A stretch of 5,731 nt of DNA from the NCBI GenBank assembly GCA_029857975.1, contig JAOUFX010000238.1, forward strand, positions 1 through 5,731. The letters run 5' to 3'. Origin of the DNA: Deltaproteobacteria bacterium. Its GTDB lineage: Bacteria > Desulfobacterota > SM23-61. The notes under the pieces are model-generated. The model saw only the letters and a program-made list of their open reading frames with translations. It was not told the DNA's origin and did no database searches. Below are positions 1 through 5,143 of this stretch, one piece after another; the stretch's first letter is position 1, and every line of letters begins with the position of its first letter. The position numbers were made by a program, and so were the translations under genes.

Positions 1-1
1 A

Positions 2-358
2 CCCGTGGACCGTCTTTTTATCGAGAACGTGGGTAACCTCGTCTGTCCGGCTGAGTTCAAACTGGGAGAGGATTTCAAGGCCATGATCCTGAGCGTAACC
101 GAGGGGGATGACAAGCCGTTGAAATACCCCCTGATGTTCCATGAGTCCAGGGTCCTGCTGATCAATAAAATAGACCTTCTGCCTTTTTGCGATTGTGATC
201 CGGACCTGATTGAAGAAAGAGCCTTGAAGATCAACCCCCAACTGACCATTTTTCGGGTTTCTTGCCGTACCGGCGAGGGCTTGGATCGCTGGGCAGACTG
301 GTTAAGAAACCAGGTCAAGCAACGAATCACAATATCGCCTGATCTCCATCTGACCTGA
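2..358 (+). CDS. hypB: Hydrogenase nickel incorporation GTPase HypB, C-terminal part
   Basis: HypB is a cytosolic GTPase that, with HypA, delivers nickel to the large subunit of [NiFe] hydrogenase. The reading frame is open to the left edge, so the N-terminus, including the P-loop, lies outside the window; the GTG at position 5 is internal and not a start. What remains (about 118 residues) matches the family closely: [15 protein letters not shown], whose Cys is the conserved metal-site cysteine of HypB, then the [13 protein letters not shown] stretch, the G4 guanine-specificity motif NKID in [11 protein letters not shown], and a G5-like [11 protein letters not shown] near the end. The stop is TGA at 356-358. 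The C-terminus is of normal length, with a tail of about 13 residues after the last conserved block. Other hyp genes are probably upstream. Identity is very secure; nickel chaperoning is inferred from the family. Confidence 0.95.
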   Translation, partial: PVDRLFIENVGNLVCPAEFKLGEDFKAMILSVTEGDDKPLKYPLMFHESRVLLINKIDLLPFCDCDPDLIEERALKINPQLTIFRVSCRTGEGLDRWADWLRNQVKQRITISPDLHLT

Positions 359-485
359 AAAGCATCTCCATTAGAGCGAAGATAACCACGCCTCAAGTTC
401 TTGCGCAGTGGTCTGTGAATATATCCAGAGGCTCTGAAGCTATCCAATGGCGGGAGAAATAAAGGGAGAAGGGAGAAGGTTTTCC

Positions 486-1475
486 GTGAAAAGAATTTAT
501 TTTACGATAATTTTTGCCGTTTTCATGACCTTCAGCGTTCCTTCATCTGCCGAACAGGCCGCAGAGGATGTACTCAAAGCAATTGTTAAGATACGGTCGA
601 TTATTCCCAAAGACGCCCACACCGCCAAGTCGCTGGGTACGGAACGGGAAGGGAACGGCGTGGTTATTGATTCCCAGGGGCACATTCTCACCACGGGCTA
701 CCTCATCCTCGAAGCCGAGAGCATCGAAGTATCTGGGCCGGAAGGCAAGAAAATTAACGCAACTTTTGTCGGTTACGACCATGGCACCGGCTTCGGTCTC
801 TTGCGAACTGACAAGCCTCTGAGCGTGGAGCCCATGAAGCTGGGTCAATCCTCCGAGGTCCAAGCAGGAGACCCAGTCTTAGTAGCGGGCTATGGAGGTG
901 CAGACTCGGGAATAAGGGCCCAGGTCATCTCCCGCCAGGAGTTTACAGGCTACTGGGAATATATTCTCGAAGATGCCATATTTACTTACCCGCCTCATGC
1001 TAATTTTGGCGGAACAGCGCTGATCGGGCGCGACGGTCGACTCCTGGGAATTGGTTCTCTTTTCACGCAGTTCATGAAGGAGGGATTTGGTTTAATTCCT
1101 TGTAATGTGTTTATTCCTATCGACCGCCTCCATCCGATCTTGGATGACCTGGTGAACACAGGCCGTTCCCGTCAGGCGCCCAGACCTTGGTTGGGTATTA
1201 ATGCGGAAGAGTCCCACGGACGCGTTTTTATCACCCGGGTCACACCCGGAGGTCCAGCTGAACGCGCGGGCCTGCAACCGGGTAACCTTATTCTCACCGT
1301 GCATGGAAAAGCCGTGAGTGGACTTGCTGATTTTTACCGTAAGGTTTGGGCACTGGGCCAGGCAGGGGTGGAGGTTCCTCTCAGCGTTCTCCAAGGAATC
1401 CAGATCCGTGACATCACCGTGCACTCTGCCGACCGTTACCAATTGCTCATGCTGAAACCCAGAAAACTCATATAA
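486..1475 (+). CDS. Secreted HtrA/DegP-like protein with PDZ domain, catalytic triad lost
   Basis: A 329-residue protein with the layout of a periplasmic HtrA protease: signal peptide (residues 1-22, hydrophobic core after MKR, cleavage likely after SSA), trypsin-like fold (about 25-230) and one PDZ domain (about 234-317, beginning PWLGI, with TPGGPAERAGLQPGNLI). I chose GTG at 486 because a GAGAAGG Shine-Dalgarno lies about 7 bases upstream and the signal peptide then starts properly; an in-frame ATG at 447 would add 13 charged residues. The scaffold around each catalytic site is recognisable but the residue is changed: Tyr72 where His is expected (ILTTGYLI for ILTNNHVV), Gly102 for Asp (DHGTGFGLL for DPRTDLAVL), Phe174 for Ser (ANFGG for GNSGG). 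It is therefore probably not a protease; a binding, chaperone-like or sensing role through the PDZ domain is inference. The frame is intact, so this does not look like a decaying gene. It follows hypB by 127 bases and ends at a strong terminator. Confidence 0.85.
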   Translation: MKRIYFTIIFAVFMTFSVPSSAEQAAEDVLKAIVKIRSIIPKDAHTAKSLGTEREGNGVVIDSQGHILTTGYLILEAESIEVSGPEGKKINATFVGYDHGTGFGLLRTDKPLSVEPMKLGQSSEVQAGDPVLVAGYGGADSGIRAQVISRQEFTGYWEYILEDAIFTYPPHANFGGTALIGRDGRLLGIGSLFTQFMKEGFGLIPCNVFIPIDRLHPILDDLVNTGRSRQAPRPWLGINAEESHGRVFITRVTPGGPAERAGLQPGNLILTVHGKAVSGLADFYRKVWALGQAGVEVPLSVLQGIQIRDITVHSADRYQLLMLKPRKLI

Positions 1476-1477
1476 AT

Positions 1478-1507
1478 AAAAAAGCCGCCAAGCAAGCGGC
1501 TTTTTTT
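1478..1507 (+). terminator. Intrinsic terminator after the HtrA-like gene
   Basis: A perfect GCCGC/GCGGC stem (1484-1488 with 1496-1500) encloses a 7-base loop. It is extended by an A-run on the left and a run of seven T on the right, three bases after the TAA of the HtrA-like gene. The A/T flanks make it nearly symmetric, so it could also stop transcription coming from the minus strand. Confidence 0.9.
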
Positions 1508-1512
1508 GTTTT

Positions 1513-1540
1513 TGCTGCCGAAGGCGGGACTCGAACACGA
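1513..1540 (-). other. 3' fragment of a tRNA (Leu-like): probable attachment-site scar
   Basis: Read on the minus strand this is the end of a tRNA: a T-loop GTTCGAGTCCCGC followed by the acceptor half CCTTCGGCA, which resembles the usual bacterial tRNA-Leu 3' end. The last three bases are GCA, where an encoded CCA would be expected. The 5' side of the T-stem is degenerate (TCGTG against CCCGC pairs at only three of five positions), and no anticodon arm, D-arm or GCCGAAG acceptor half is found in the next 90 bases. It is therefore not a functional tRNA gene. Such 3' ends are typically left behind when an element integrates into a tRNA gene; by orientation the inserted DNA would lie at higher coordinates. 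Decay of an old tRNA copy is the alternative. Confidence 0.6.
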
Positions 1541-1609
1541 ATTTACGTTTTTTTGGAACTCGCTGATATTTCAGGCTTTTTATTTGTTTTCAGTGGCTTA
1601 TATTGAATT

Positions 1610-1846
1610 TTACGGTCGTTCAATTGCCACAACTGGTTCAATATTTCCAGCCAACTCAGCCGGTATCTTGATCTCCGCCCCCGGTAGCCGGATCGCCGGT
1701 TTGTATGCGAGGTAGGATTCGATGGAAGGGGTTTTTCAGTACCAGGAAGGAATAAAGGGGGGTTCTTGTTTTAGGGGATGGGCAGTAGCTTCGGTGTAGC
1801 AATGACTGTTGATGCCGTCTTGTGGGAAAACTCGGATTTTTTTCAT
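1610..1846 (-). pseudogene. Open frame interrupted by one TGA, possible gene remnant
   Basis: On the minus strand an ATG at 1846 opens a 36-codon frame (beginning MKKIRVFPQDG, ending PPFIPSWY) that stops at TGA 1738-1736. The same frame then continues for 41 codons without a start (KTPSIESYLAYKPAIRLPGA and on, ending VVAIERP) to a TAA at 1612-1610. The second half has a protein-like composition but I do not recognise it. There is no convincing Shine-Dalgarno before the ATG and no hairpin directly after the TGA that would suggest selenocysteine insertion. With the neighbouring tRNA scar it is best read as debris of an integrated element, but it may be chance. Together with the tRNA fragment it is all I see between 1508 and 1860. 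Confidence 0.25.
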
Positions 1847-1860
1847 GAGCCCAAACAGCG

Positions 1861-2124
1861 CTATGAAGAATTATTAGAACTGGGAGATTTGTTGTTTCCT
1901 CTTATGGCGGATTCGGAGATCGATAGCTGGCGTTTTCTTGCCAGGCCCCGGATGGTTTCATTTATGGCTTTTGCTCGCCGATCCAGCTCATCCAGTTTTC
2001 CGTCCTTCCCCTTAATTTCTGAATCTCCCTGGCAGGGTTGGCGGCGGAGGACAGCTTGATCCTTCTTTATCTCGGCCAGTTCCTTTTGCAGATTCCGTAT
2101 TTGGTTTTTGAGTTCCTTACTCAT
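1861..2124 (-). CDS. Small coiled-coil hypothetical protein
   Basis: An 87-residue, strongly charged protein of unknown function. Residues 1-30 (MSKELKNQIRNLQKELAEIK and on) and about 38-68 (KGKDGKLDELDRRAKAINE and on) have the heptad-like Leu/Ile spacing of two alpha-helices that could form a hairpin coiled coil, joined by a short Gln/Pro/Gly linker. The tail is rich in Ser and Asn (SPSSNNSS). No signal peptide or membrane segment is visible, so it is likely cytosolic. The start ATG at 2124 has a GAGG Shine-Dalgarno five bases upstream and overlaps the stop of a short upstream frame by ATGA. It is the last gene of the minus-strand run that begins with the HU-like gene. I see no clear terminator downstream. 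That this is a real gene is moderately likely; I cannot assign a family. Confidence 0.55.
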   Translation of the reverse strand: MSKELKNQIRNLQKELAEIKKDQAVLRRQPCQGDSEIKGKDGKLDELDRRAKAINETIRGLARKRQLSISESAIRGNNKSPSSNNSS

Positions 2125-2228
2125 TTTTCCTCAGGTTTGGCCACCTTGACCTTAGACCGAAGACTCCGGTTTCCATCGGAATGTCGGAAGATTCTTAAAA
2201 GGCAGAAAAGGACATCCCCAAGAACCAA
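2121..2228 (-). CDS. Possible tiny ORF coupled to the coiled-coil gene
   Basis: A short minus-strand frame lies between the cold-shock gene and the coiled-coil gene and ends TGA at 2123-2121, overlapping the next ATG by ATGA. The frame is open back into the cold-shock gene (TTG at 2312), but that part is a shadow of its 3' end. The first start after the cold-shock stop is a TTG at 2228, with AAGGG four bases upstream, giving about 35 residues: a hydrophobic stretch (VLGDVLFCLLRIF) followed by a basic tail. There is no ATG. It could be a small membrane peptide or simply a fortuitous open frame; only the ATGA overlap and the weak ribosome site favour translation. Confidence 0.25.
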   Translation of the reverse strand: MVLGDVLFCLLRIFRHSDGNRSLRSKVKVAKPEEK

Positions 2229-2262
2229 GATGCCCTTTTGATTAATCTTGATCCCAAATAAT

Positions 2263-2463
2263 TTAAATTTTCTGGACGTTCTTGGCTTTCGGCCCTTTGG
2301 GTGTTTCTTCAACCTCGAAGCTTACCCTCTGGCCTTCCGATAGGGTCTTGAAACCTTCGCCGGTTATGCTGGTGTGATGGACAAAAAGGTCCTTTCCACC
2401 ATCCTGCTCGATGAATCCAAAGCCTTTCTTCTCGTTGAACCACTTCACTTTTCCTTCTGGCAC
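2263..2463 (-). CDS. Cold-shock protein (CspA family), GTG start
   Basis: A 66-residue single OB-fold nucleic-acid-binding protein of the CspA family, which binds single-stranded RNA or DNA and melts RNA structure. It shows the canonical opening [17 protein letters not shown] with the RNP1 motif (KGFGFI, residues 13-18), an RNP2-like motif (DLFVHHTSI, 25-33), then [17 protein letters not shown] and a terminal [11 protein letters not shown] chose GTG at 2463 because an AAGGGGAGGG Shine-Dalgarno sits seven bases upstream and the protein then has exactly the family length. An in-frame ATG at 2526 would add 21 residues unlike the family; it has only a weak AAGGG site, though it would leave just 13 bases after the upstream gene. 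The gene sits third in the run starting with the HU-like gene, so co-transcription is likely. Confidence 0.9.
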   Translation of the reverse strand: MPEGKVKWFNEKKGFGFIEQDGGKDLFVHHTSITGEGFKTLSEGQRVSFEVEETPKGPKAKNVQKI

Positions 2464-2470
2464 AAAAATA

Positions 2471-2480
2471 CCCTCCCCTT
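2471..2480 (-). promoter_or_regulatory. Strong Shine-Dalgarno that decides the cold-shock gene start
   Basis: On the minus strand AAGGGGAGGG lies seven bases before a GTG. It is the best ribosome site near this gene, and the GTG places the protein start at the canonical cold-shock PEGKVKWF opening. Confidence 0.7.
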
Positions 2481-2539
2481 GTTCCATGCTTCCAGAATAA
2501 GTTTGGATTTGGTGCTTAGACTCCATTAAAAAACCCTTT

Positions 2540-2719
2540 TCACTTCTTACGATAAACGTTCAACCCGACCTTAGCCCCCTCATGCCCCGGAATGGTCACA
2601 TTACCCTCAGTTGAAGCAATAATGATTGTCTTGCCAGAAGCAGATGGACCAAATTCCTTCGATAGATCGACCTTAATTGTAAGGATGTTCCCTTCAGTAG
2701 ACATTTCTACGTTTTTCAT
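2540..2719 (-). CDS. Small conserved-looking 59-residue protein of unknown function
   Basis: A 59-residue protein between the HU-like gene (12-base gap) and the cold-shock gene. ATG at 2719 is preceded by GGGAGAT about six bases upstream; the stop is TGA at 2542-2540. It opens [19 protein letters not shown], has a central [19 protein letters not shown] and ends [10 protein letters not shown]. Alternating hydrophobic residues suggest a small beta-sheet protein. The STEGN motif occurs twice (residues 7-11 and 36-40), each time starting a predicted strand, which hints at an internal duplication. The SGKT is not a Walker A motif, since no GxxxxGK context exists. From memory, similar short hypothetical proteins occur in deltaproteobacterial genomes, but the function is unknown. 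Its position between two nucleic-acid-binding proteins suggests, but does not show, a related role. Confidence 0.8.
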   Translation of the reverse strand: MKNVEMSTEGNILTIKVDLSKEFGPSASGKTIIIASTEGNVTIPGHEGAKVGLNVYRKK

Positions 2720-2731
2720 AGTTTATCTCCC

Positions 2732-3031
2732 TCACTTCTTCCCCGGTACAATTGCATCCTTAGCGGCCTTCGCGACTCTCATCTTCACCACAGTCTTCGC
2801 CGCAATCTTAATGACCTCACCTGTTCCCGGATTGCGACCCATACGAGCTTTCCTCTTCACCAGGACCAATTTCCCGATTCCAGGAAGGGTAAATGAACCA
2901 GCTTTCTTGGTCTCGGAGAATGCCAGTGCTGCCACCTCGTCAATAATCCCAGAGGCGGTCTTTTTGGAGACTTCAAATTTTTCTGCAAAGTGGGATACGA
3001 TCTGGCCTTTGGTCATGGGTTTTTTAGCCAT
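2732..3031 (-). CDS. HU/IHF-family DNA-binding protein
   Basis: A 99-residue nucleoid protein of the HU/IHF superfamily, expected to act as a dimer that bends DNA. The N-terminal helical part (MAKKPMTKGQIVSHFAEKFE, then SKKTASGIIDEVAALA, residues 1-40) is followed by the beta-saddle (GSFTLPGIGKLVLVKRKA) and the DNA-contacting arm with the family signature RMGRNPGTGEVIKIAAK (about 64-80). The C-terminal helix VAKAAKDAIVPGKK closes it. The extra basic N-terminus and the divergent saddle (LPGIGKLVLVKRK for the usual GFGSFxVxxR) set it apart from housekeeping HU and match the HU-like proteins common in Desulfobacterota. The start ATG at 3031 has a perfect AGGAGGAAACA ribosome site; the frame could extend to 3139, but that stretch lacks similarity and covers the promoter. 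It is the first gene of the minus-strand run. Confidence 0.92.
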   Translation of the reverse strand: MAKKPMTKGQIVSHFAEKFEVSKKTASGIIDEVAALAFSETKKAGSFTLPGIGKLVLVKRKARMGRNPGTGEVIKIAAKTVVKMRVAKAAKDAIVPGKK

Positions 3032-3074
3032 TGTTTCCTCCTGATGGTATGGGATAAAAAGCCGGAATAGAGGA

Positions 3075-3103
3075 AGTATAGTAGAAAGGGTGGAGGGAAG
3101 CAA
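3075..3103 (-). promoter_or_regulatory. Sigma70-type promoter for the HU-like gene run
   Basis: Minus strand: -35 TTGCTT (3103-3098), a 17-base spacer, and -10 TATACT (3080-3075). It predicts a start near 3068 and a leader of about 37 bases before the HU-like ATG. It lies in the gap after the sirtuin gene, which makes the HU run a separate transcription unit. Confidence 0.65.
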
Positions 3104-3162
3104 GTGTAAAGCTTTGAAACAAGGAATCCTATCCCTCACATTTTTGTACTCTTCTTTATCTC

Positions 3163-3864
3163 TTATTCTACACCCATCAGTATCTTAAGCCTTTGAACCG
3201 CAGGGGGCAGCACTTCGCCGACCTTTTCCCAGAAGCGGAGATGGGCATAGGGATCAAAGGGGGTATCACCAGCGTTGATAATGACGAGTTGGGCACCGGC
3301 ATGGACAGCCTCCCCGGGCATATCGGCAGCTGGGGTGACGACCAGGCTGGACCCCACCACGACAAAGAGATCGCTCTTCCGGGAATGTTCGTAAGACAGG
3401 GAAAGATCCCCTTCGGGAAGGGATTGGCCGAAATCCACCACGCTGGAGGTCAGCGTGCCGCCACACGGGCAGGTCGTTTTCCCCGAGGACTTTTCGTAGG
3501 TCTTCCCGCACCTCCCGCAGCGAAGTTTGCTCAGGTTCCCATGGAGCTCGGCGAGAAGATCAGGCGGGATCCCCGATTTCAAATGAAGATTGTCCACATT
3601 CTGGGAGATCAGGAATTTCAGTTTCCCCATCCTCTGTAACTCTGCGAGAGCTATGTGGCCGCTGTTCGGTTCCACCGAATCCCATGGCCTACCGGGCTTC
3701 GGGGGAAACCCTTTATCCCTACGGGTCCACATGCCGTCTGGTCCTCGGAAGTCAGGGAGGCCCGATTCCGTGCTGATCCCGGCTCCCGTAAAGAAAACCG
3801 GGTAACGGGACTTGAATAGCAACTTGGCAAGTGTTTCTATTCTTTCCTGGAGATCCTTCTTCAT
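3163..3864 (-). CDS. Sir2-family NAD-dependent protein deacylase (SIRT6/7-like, class IV)
   Basis: A 233-residue cytosolic sirtuin that should remove acyl groups from lysines using NAD+, giving O-acyl-ADP-ribose and nicotinamide. Visible motifs in order: GAGISTESGLPDFRG (27-41, NAD-binding Rossmann loop), GPDGMWTRRDKG (41-52), QNVDNLH (88-94), catalytic His108 in LAELHGN, a zinc site Cys116-x2-Cys119 and Cys132-x-Cys134, GSSLVV (171-176) and INAGDTPFD (196-204). GPxGxWT, the spacing LxSGxPxDLLAELHGN and VDFGQSLPEGDL are typical of class IV (SIRT6/SIRT7) rather than of CobB-type class III; the class III Tyr/Arg desuccinylase pair is not seen. The second zinc pair has only one residue between the cysteines (C-P-C). 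ATG at 3864 is the only usable start, since the upstream frame has no start before a stop; its own ribosome site is weak (GGGAAG, 2 bases away). The gene follows the metallopeptidase-like gene after 80 bases. Confidence 0.93.
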   Translation of the reverse strand: MKKDLQERIETLAKLLFKSRYPVFFTGAGISTESGLPDFRGPDGMWTRRDKGFPPKPGRPWDSVEPNSGHIALAELQRMGKLKFLISQNVDNLHLKSGIPPDLLAELHGNLSKLRCGRCGKTYEKSSGKTTCPCGGTLTSSVVDFGQSLPEGDLSLSYEHSRKSDLFVVVGSSLVVTPAADMPGEAVHAGAQLVIINAGDTPFDPYAHLRFWEKVGEVLPPAVQRLKILMGVE

Positions 3865-3928
3865 CGCTTCCCGACCAGCGCCCGAATCAAGTTTGAATCC
3901 AGAGTCATTGAGCGTCGCTCCTTAACAT
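3861..3928 (-). other. Two chained mini-ORFs leading into the sirtuin start
   Basis: In the minus-strand leader of the sirtuin gene, a 7-codon ORF (ATG 3928, MLRSDAQ) has a GAGGGAGAG ribosome site six bases upstream. Its TGA overlaps the ATG of a 15-codon ORF (ATG 3908, MTLDSNLIRALVGKR) as ATGA; that ORF has AAGGAG nine bases upstream. Its own TGA overlaps the sirtuin ATG, again as ATGA. The arrangement could pass ribosomes to the sirtuin start, whose own site is weak. Translation of such short frames is inference. Confidence 0.35.
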
Positions 3929-3944
3929 ACTTTACTCTCCCTCG

Positions 3945-4781
3945 TTAAAGATCGGCATGGATAAGTAGGAAAGTGGCTCGTTCCAGCCTTTCCTGAAAGG
4001 TCCCCCCCTCAAGGCTCATAAGCTGGTGGGCCAAATTCATAAGACTTTCCTTTTCTTTTTCGGAGAACCAAACATAAGCTTCATCCCATTCCTTCCTAAG
4101 ATTCTGCGCCTCCTCCATTTGAGTCGCAGCCAGGGATTCCACAGGGAGAAGGATCTTGAGGAAAGCGGCCAAAGCAATCTTCCGCAAAGGGCCCGAGTCC
4201 CGGGCTACCTCCCAGGCCTGATGCTCCTCTTCCGTCTCCGAGATGAGGTGCCGGAGAAGGGCCACCTGGCTGAATCCGAGGCCAATTCGGGCCAGCCACT
4301 GAACCACCTCCCGGTCTTTAATGGCCACGGAAACAAAATAAACGCACTGCTGAAGAAGAGGCATGTCCATGCCACGGGGTTGAGCTACCTCCTGAAGCCC
4401 TTTCGAGAAGGTGAAGGTATAGAACTCCAAAGTACTATGGTTCAGGGCATGGGCGATTTCATGGTGGACAACCCCCTGGATGACAGAGCCGGGGATTCCG
4501 CTCAGCCTCTCCTGGCAAATATGGATTCTCGGATAACCCCTCCAGGCATCGTGGGTGGCCAGGAATTCGGTCTCCTCCCCTGTTACCACCCCGAGGGCAT
4601 CTTTTTCACTCCGGCTGAACTCCTGAAACGCATTCATGGTTTTCCAAACCATTAATTGCAGAGCCGGTGCCGACTTGGGAAAAGGGGTTCTTTCCAGGAC
4701 CTCATTGGCCCAGGAGCGGATCTGGGTCAAAAAGCCCTCGTCGATTATTTCGGGACACACGATTTGGATGCGTTCGCTCAT
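3945..4781 (-). CDS. Putative zinc metallopeptidase-like protein (HEIAH motif)
   Basis: A 278-residue protein of unknown function with a zincin motif. Residues 107-111 are HEIAH in VVHHEIAHALNH, preceded by YPRIHICQERLSGIPGSVIQ, an arrangement seen in uncharacterised HExxH families: a surface strand, then the active-site helix. The third zinc ligand is uncertain; Glu119 (HExxH-x7-E) or His115 are candidates. The C-terminal half is helical and Glu-rich (ISETEEEHQAWEV, then EEAQNLRKEWDEAY). No signal peptide is visible, so it is probably cytosolic. I chose ATG at 4781, one base after the stop of the upstream gene (TAAAATG), with GGAG inside that gene's end. Longer starts at 4838 or 4808 would overlap it and have poorer ribosome sites. 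Tight spacing implies an operon with translational coupling to the upstream gene. Hydrolytic activity is inferred from the motif alone. Confidence 0.75.
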   Translation of the reverse strand: MSERIQIVCPEIIDEGFLTQIRSWANEVLERTPFPKSAPALQLMVWKTMNAFQEFSRSEKDALGVVTGEETEFLATHDAWRGYPRIHICQERLSGIPGSVIQGVVHHEIAHALNHSTLEFYTFTFSKGLQEVAQPRGMDMPLLQQCVYFVSVAIKDREVVQWLARIGLGFSQVALLRHLISETEEEHQAWEVARDSGPLRKIALAAFLKILLPVESLAATQMEEAQNLRKEWDEAYVWFSEKEKESLMNLAHQLMSLEGGTFQERLERATFLLIHADL

Positions 4782-4782
4782 T

Positions 4783-5070
4783 TTACTCCGAGGCTTTTCT
4801 TTCAAAGACATATCCTCTGGAGGAAAAGTGACCTTCAATGACCCGCTCGACTTCCTGATTTATCATATGATCAAGTTCCGCCACCGACCGGCTCCTGGCT
4901 TCCTTGATCAGAAGCGGGCGATTATACCGGATTTTCTTGGATAGAAAGGATGAGAAAACCTTGTCCCCTTCCATCTGATACTCCACCTCGATCTGGATGG
5001 GGATATCGAGATCATACTGGAATTCTCTTAGATAAAGGCGGGTTTTGAGTTTCTCGATCATCCAAATCAT
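4783..5070 (-). CDS. Small hypothetical protein coupled to the metallopeptidase-like gene
   Basis: A protein of about 95 residues that I do not recognise. After a short amphipathic start (MIWMIEKLKTRLYLREFQYD) comes a strand-like region (IPIQIEVEYQMEGDKVF), a basic loop (SKKIRYNRPLL) and a helix (EARSRSVAELDHMINQEVER). There is no signal peptide and no known motif. The start is uncertain: ATG at 5070 is used here, while ATG 5061 and TTG 5082 are possible; none has a good Shine-Dalgarno (AGGG lies 15 bases before ATG 5070). Its TAA is one base before the ATG of the metallopeptidase-like gene, so both are almost certainly co-transcribed, and the two products may work together. A promoter lies directly upstream. 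Confidence 0.7.
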   Translation of the reverse strand: MIWMIEKLKTRLYLREFQYDLDIPIQIEVEYQMEGDKVFSSFLSKKIRYNRPLLIKEARSRSVAELDHMINQEVERVIEGHFSSRGYVFERKASE

Positions 5071-5113
5071 AATGCCGACCAAATCCCTAATTTCTATCGT
5101 CCAGCCGAAATAA

Positions 5114-5143
5114 ATTTTACTTCATTTTGTCCTAATCTGACAA
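5114..5143 (-). promoter_or_regulatory. Promoter for the 95-residue/metallopeptidase-like operon
   Basis: Minus strand: -35 TTGTCA (5143-5138), an 18-base spacer, -10 TAAAAT (5119-5114). It predicts transcription from about 5107 and a leader of some 37 bases to ATG 5070. It overlaps the divergent plus-strand promoter. Confidence 0.55.

Noticed and set aside
447..485. ATG 447 as the start of the HtrA-like gene
   Set aside because: It lacks a ribosome site and puts 13 polar, charged residues before a normal signal peptide that starts at the GTG.
1092..1538. A 148-codon minus-strand open frame
   Set aside because: It is antisense to the PDZ part of the HtrA-like gene and runs through the terminator.
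1513..1600. A complete tRNA-Leu gene on the minus strand
   Set aside because: Only the T-loop and acceptor half are present; the T-stem is mismatched, and no anticodon arm, D-arm or 5' acceptor half follows.
1506..1715. A 69-codon plus-strand open frame starting inside the terminator T-run
   Set aside because: Its first part is the translated reverse side of the tRNA 3' fragment (AGLEH resembles the classic AGLEPA false peptide), it has no Shine-Dalgarno, and it begins within a terminator.
1736..1738. Selenocysteine at the in-frame TGA
   Set aside because: No stable hairpin lies directly downstream, and neither half resembles a known selenoprotein.
3193..3639. A 148-codon plus-strand open frame
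   Set aside because: It is antisense to the conserved core of the sirtuin and reflects that gene's codon use.
4026..4655. A 209-codon plus-strand open frame
   Set aside because: It lies entirely antisense to the metallopeptidase-like gene, which has a motif, good spacing and a coupled start; the plus-strand product has no recognisable pattern.
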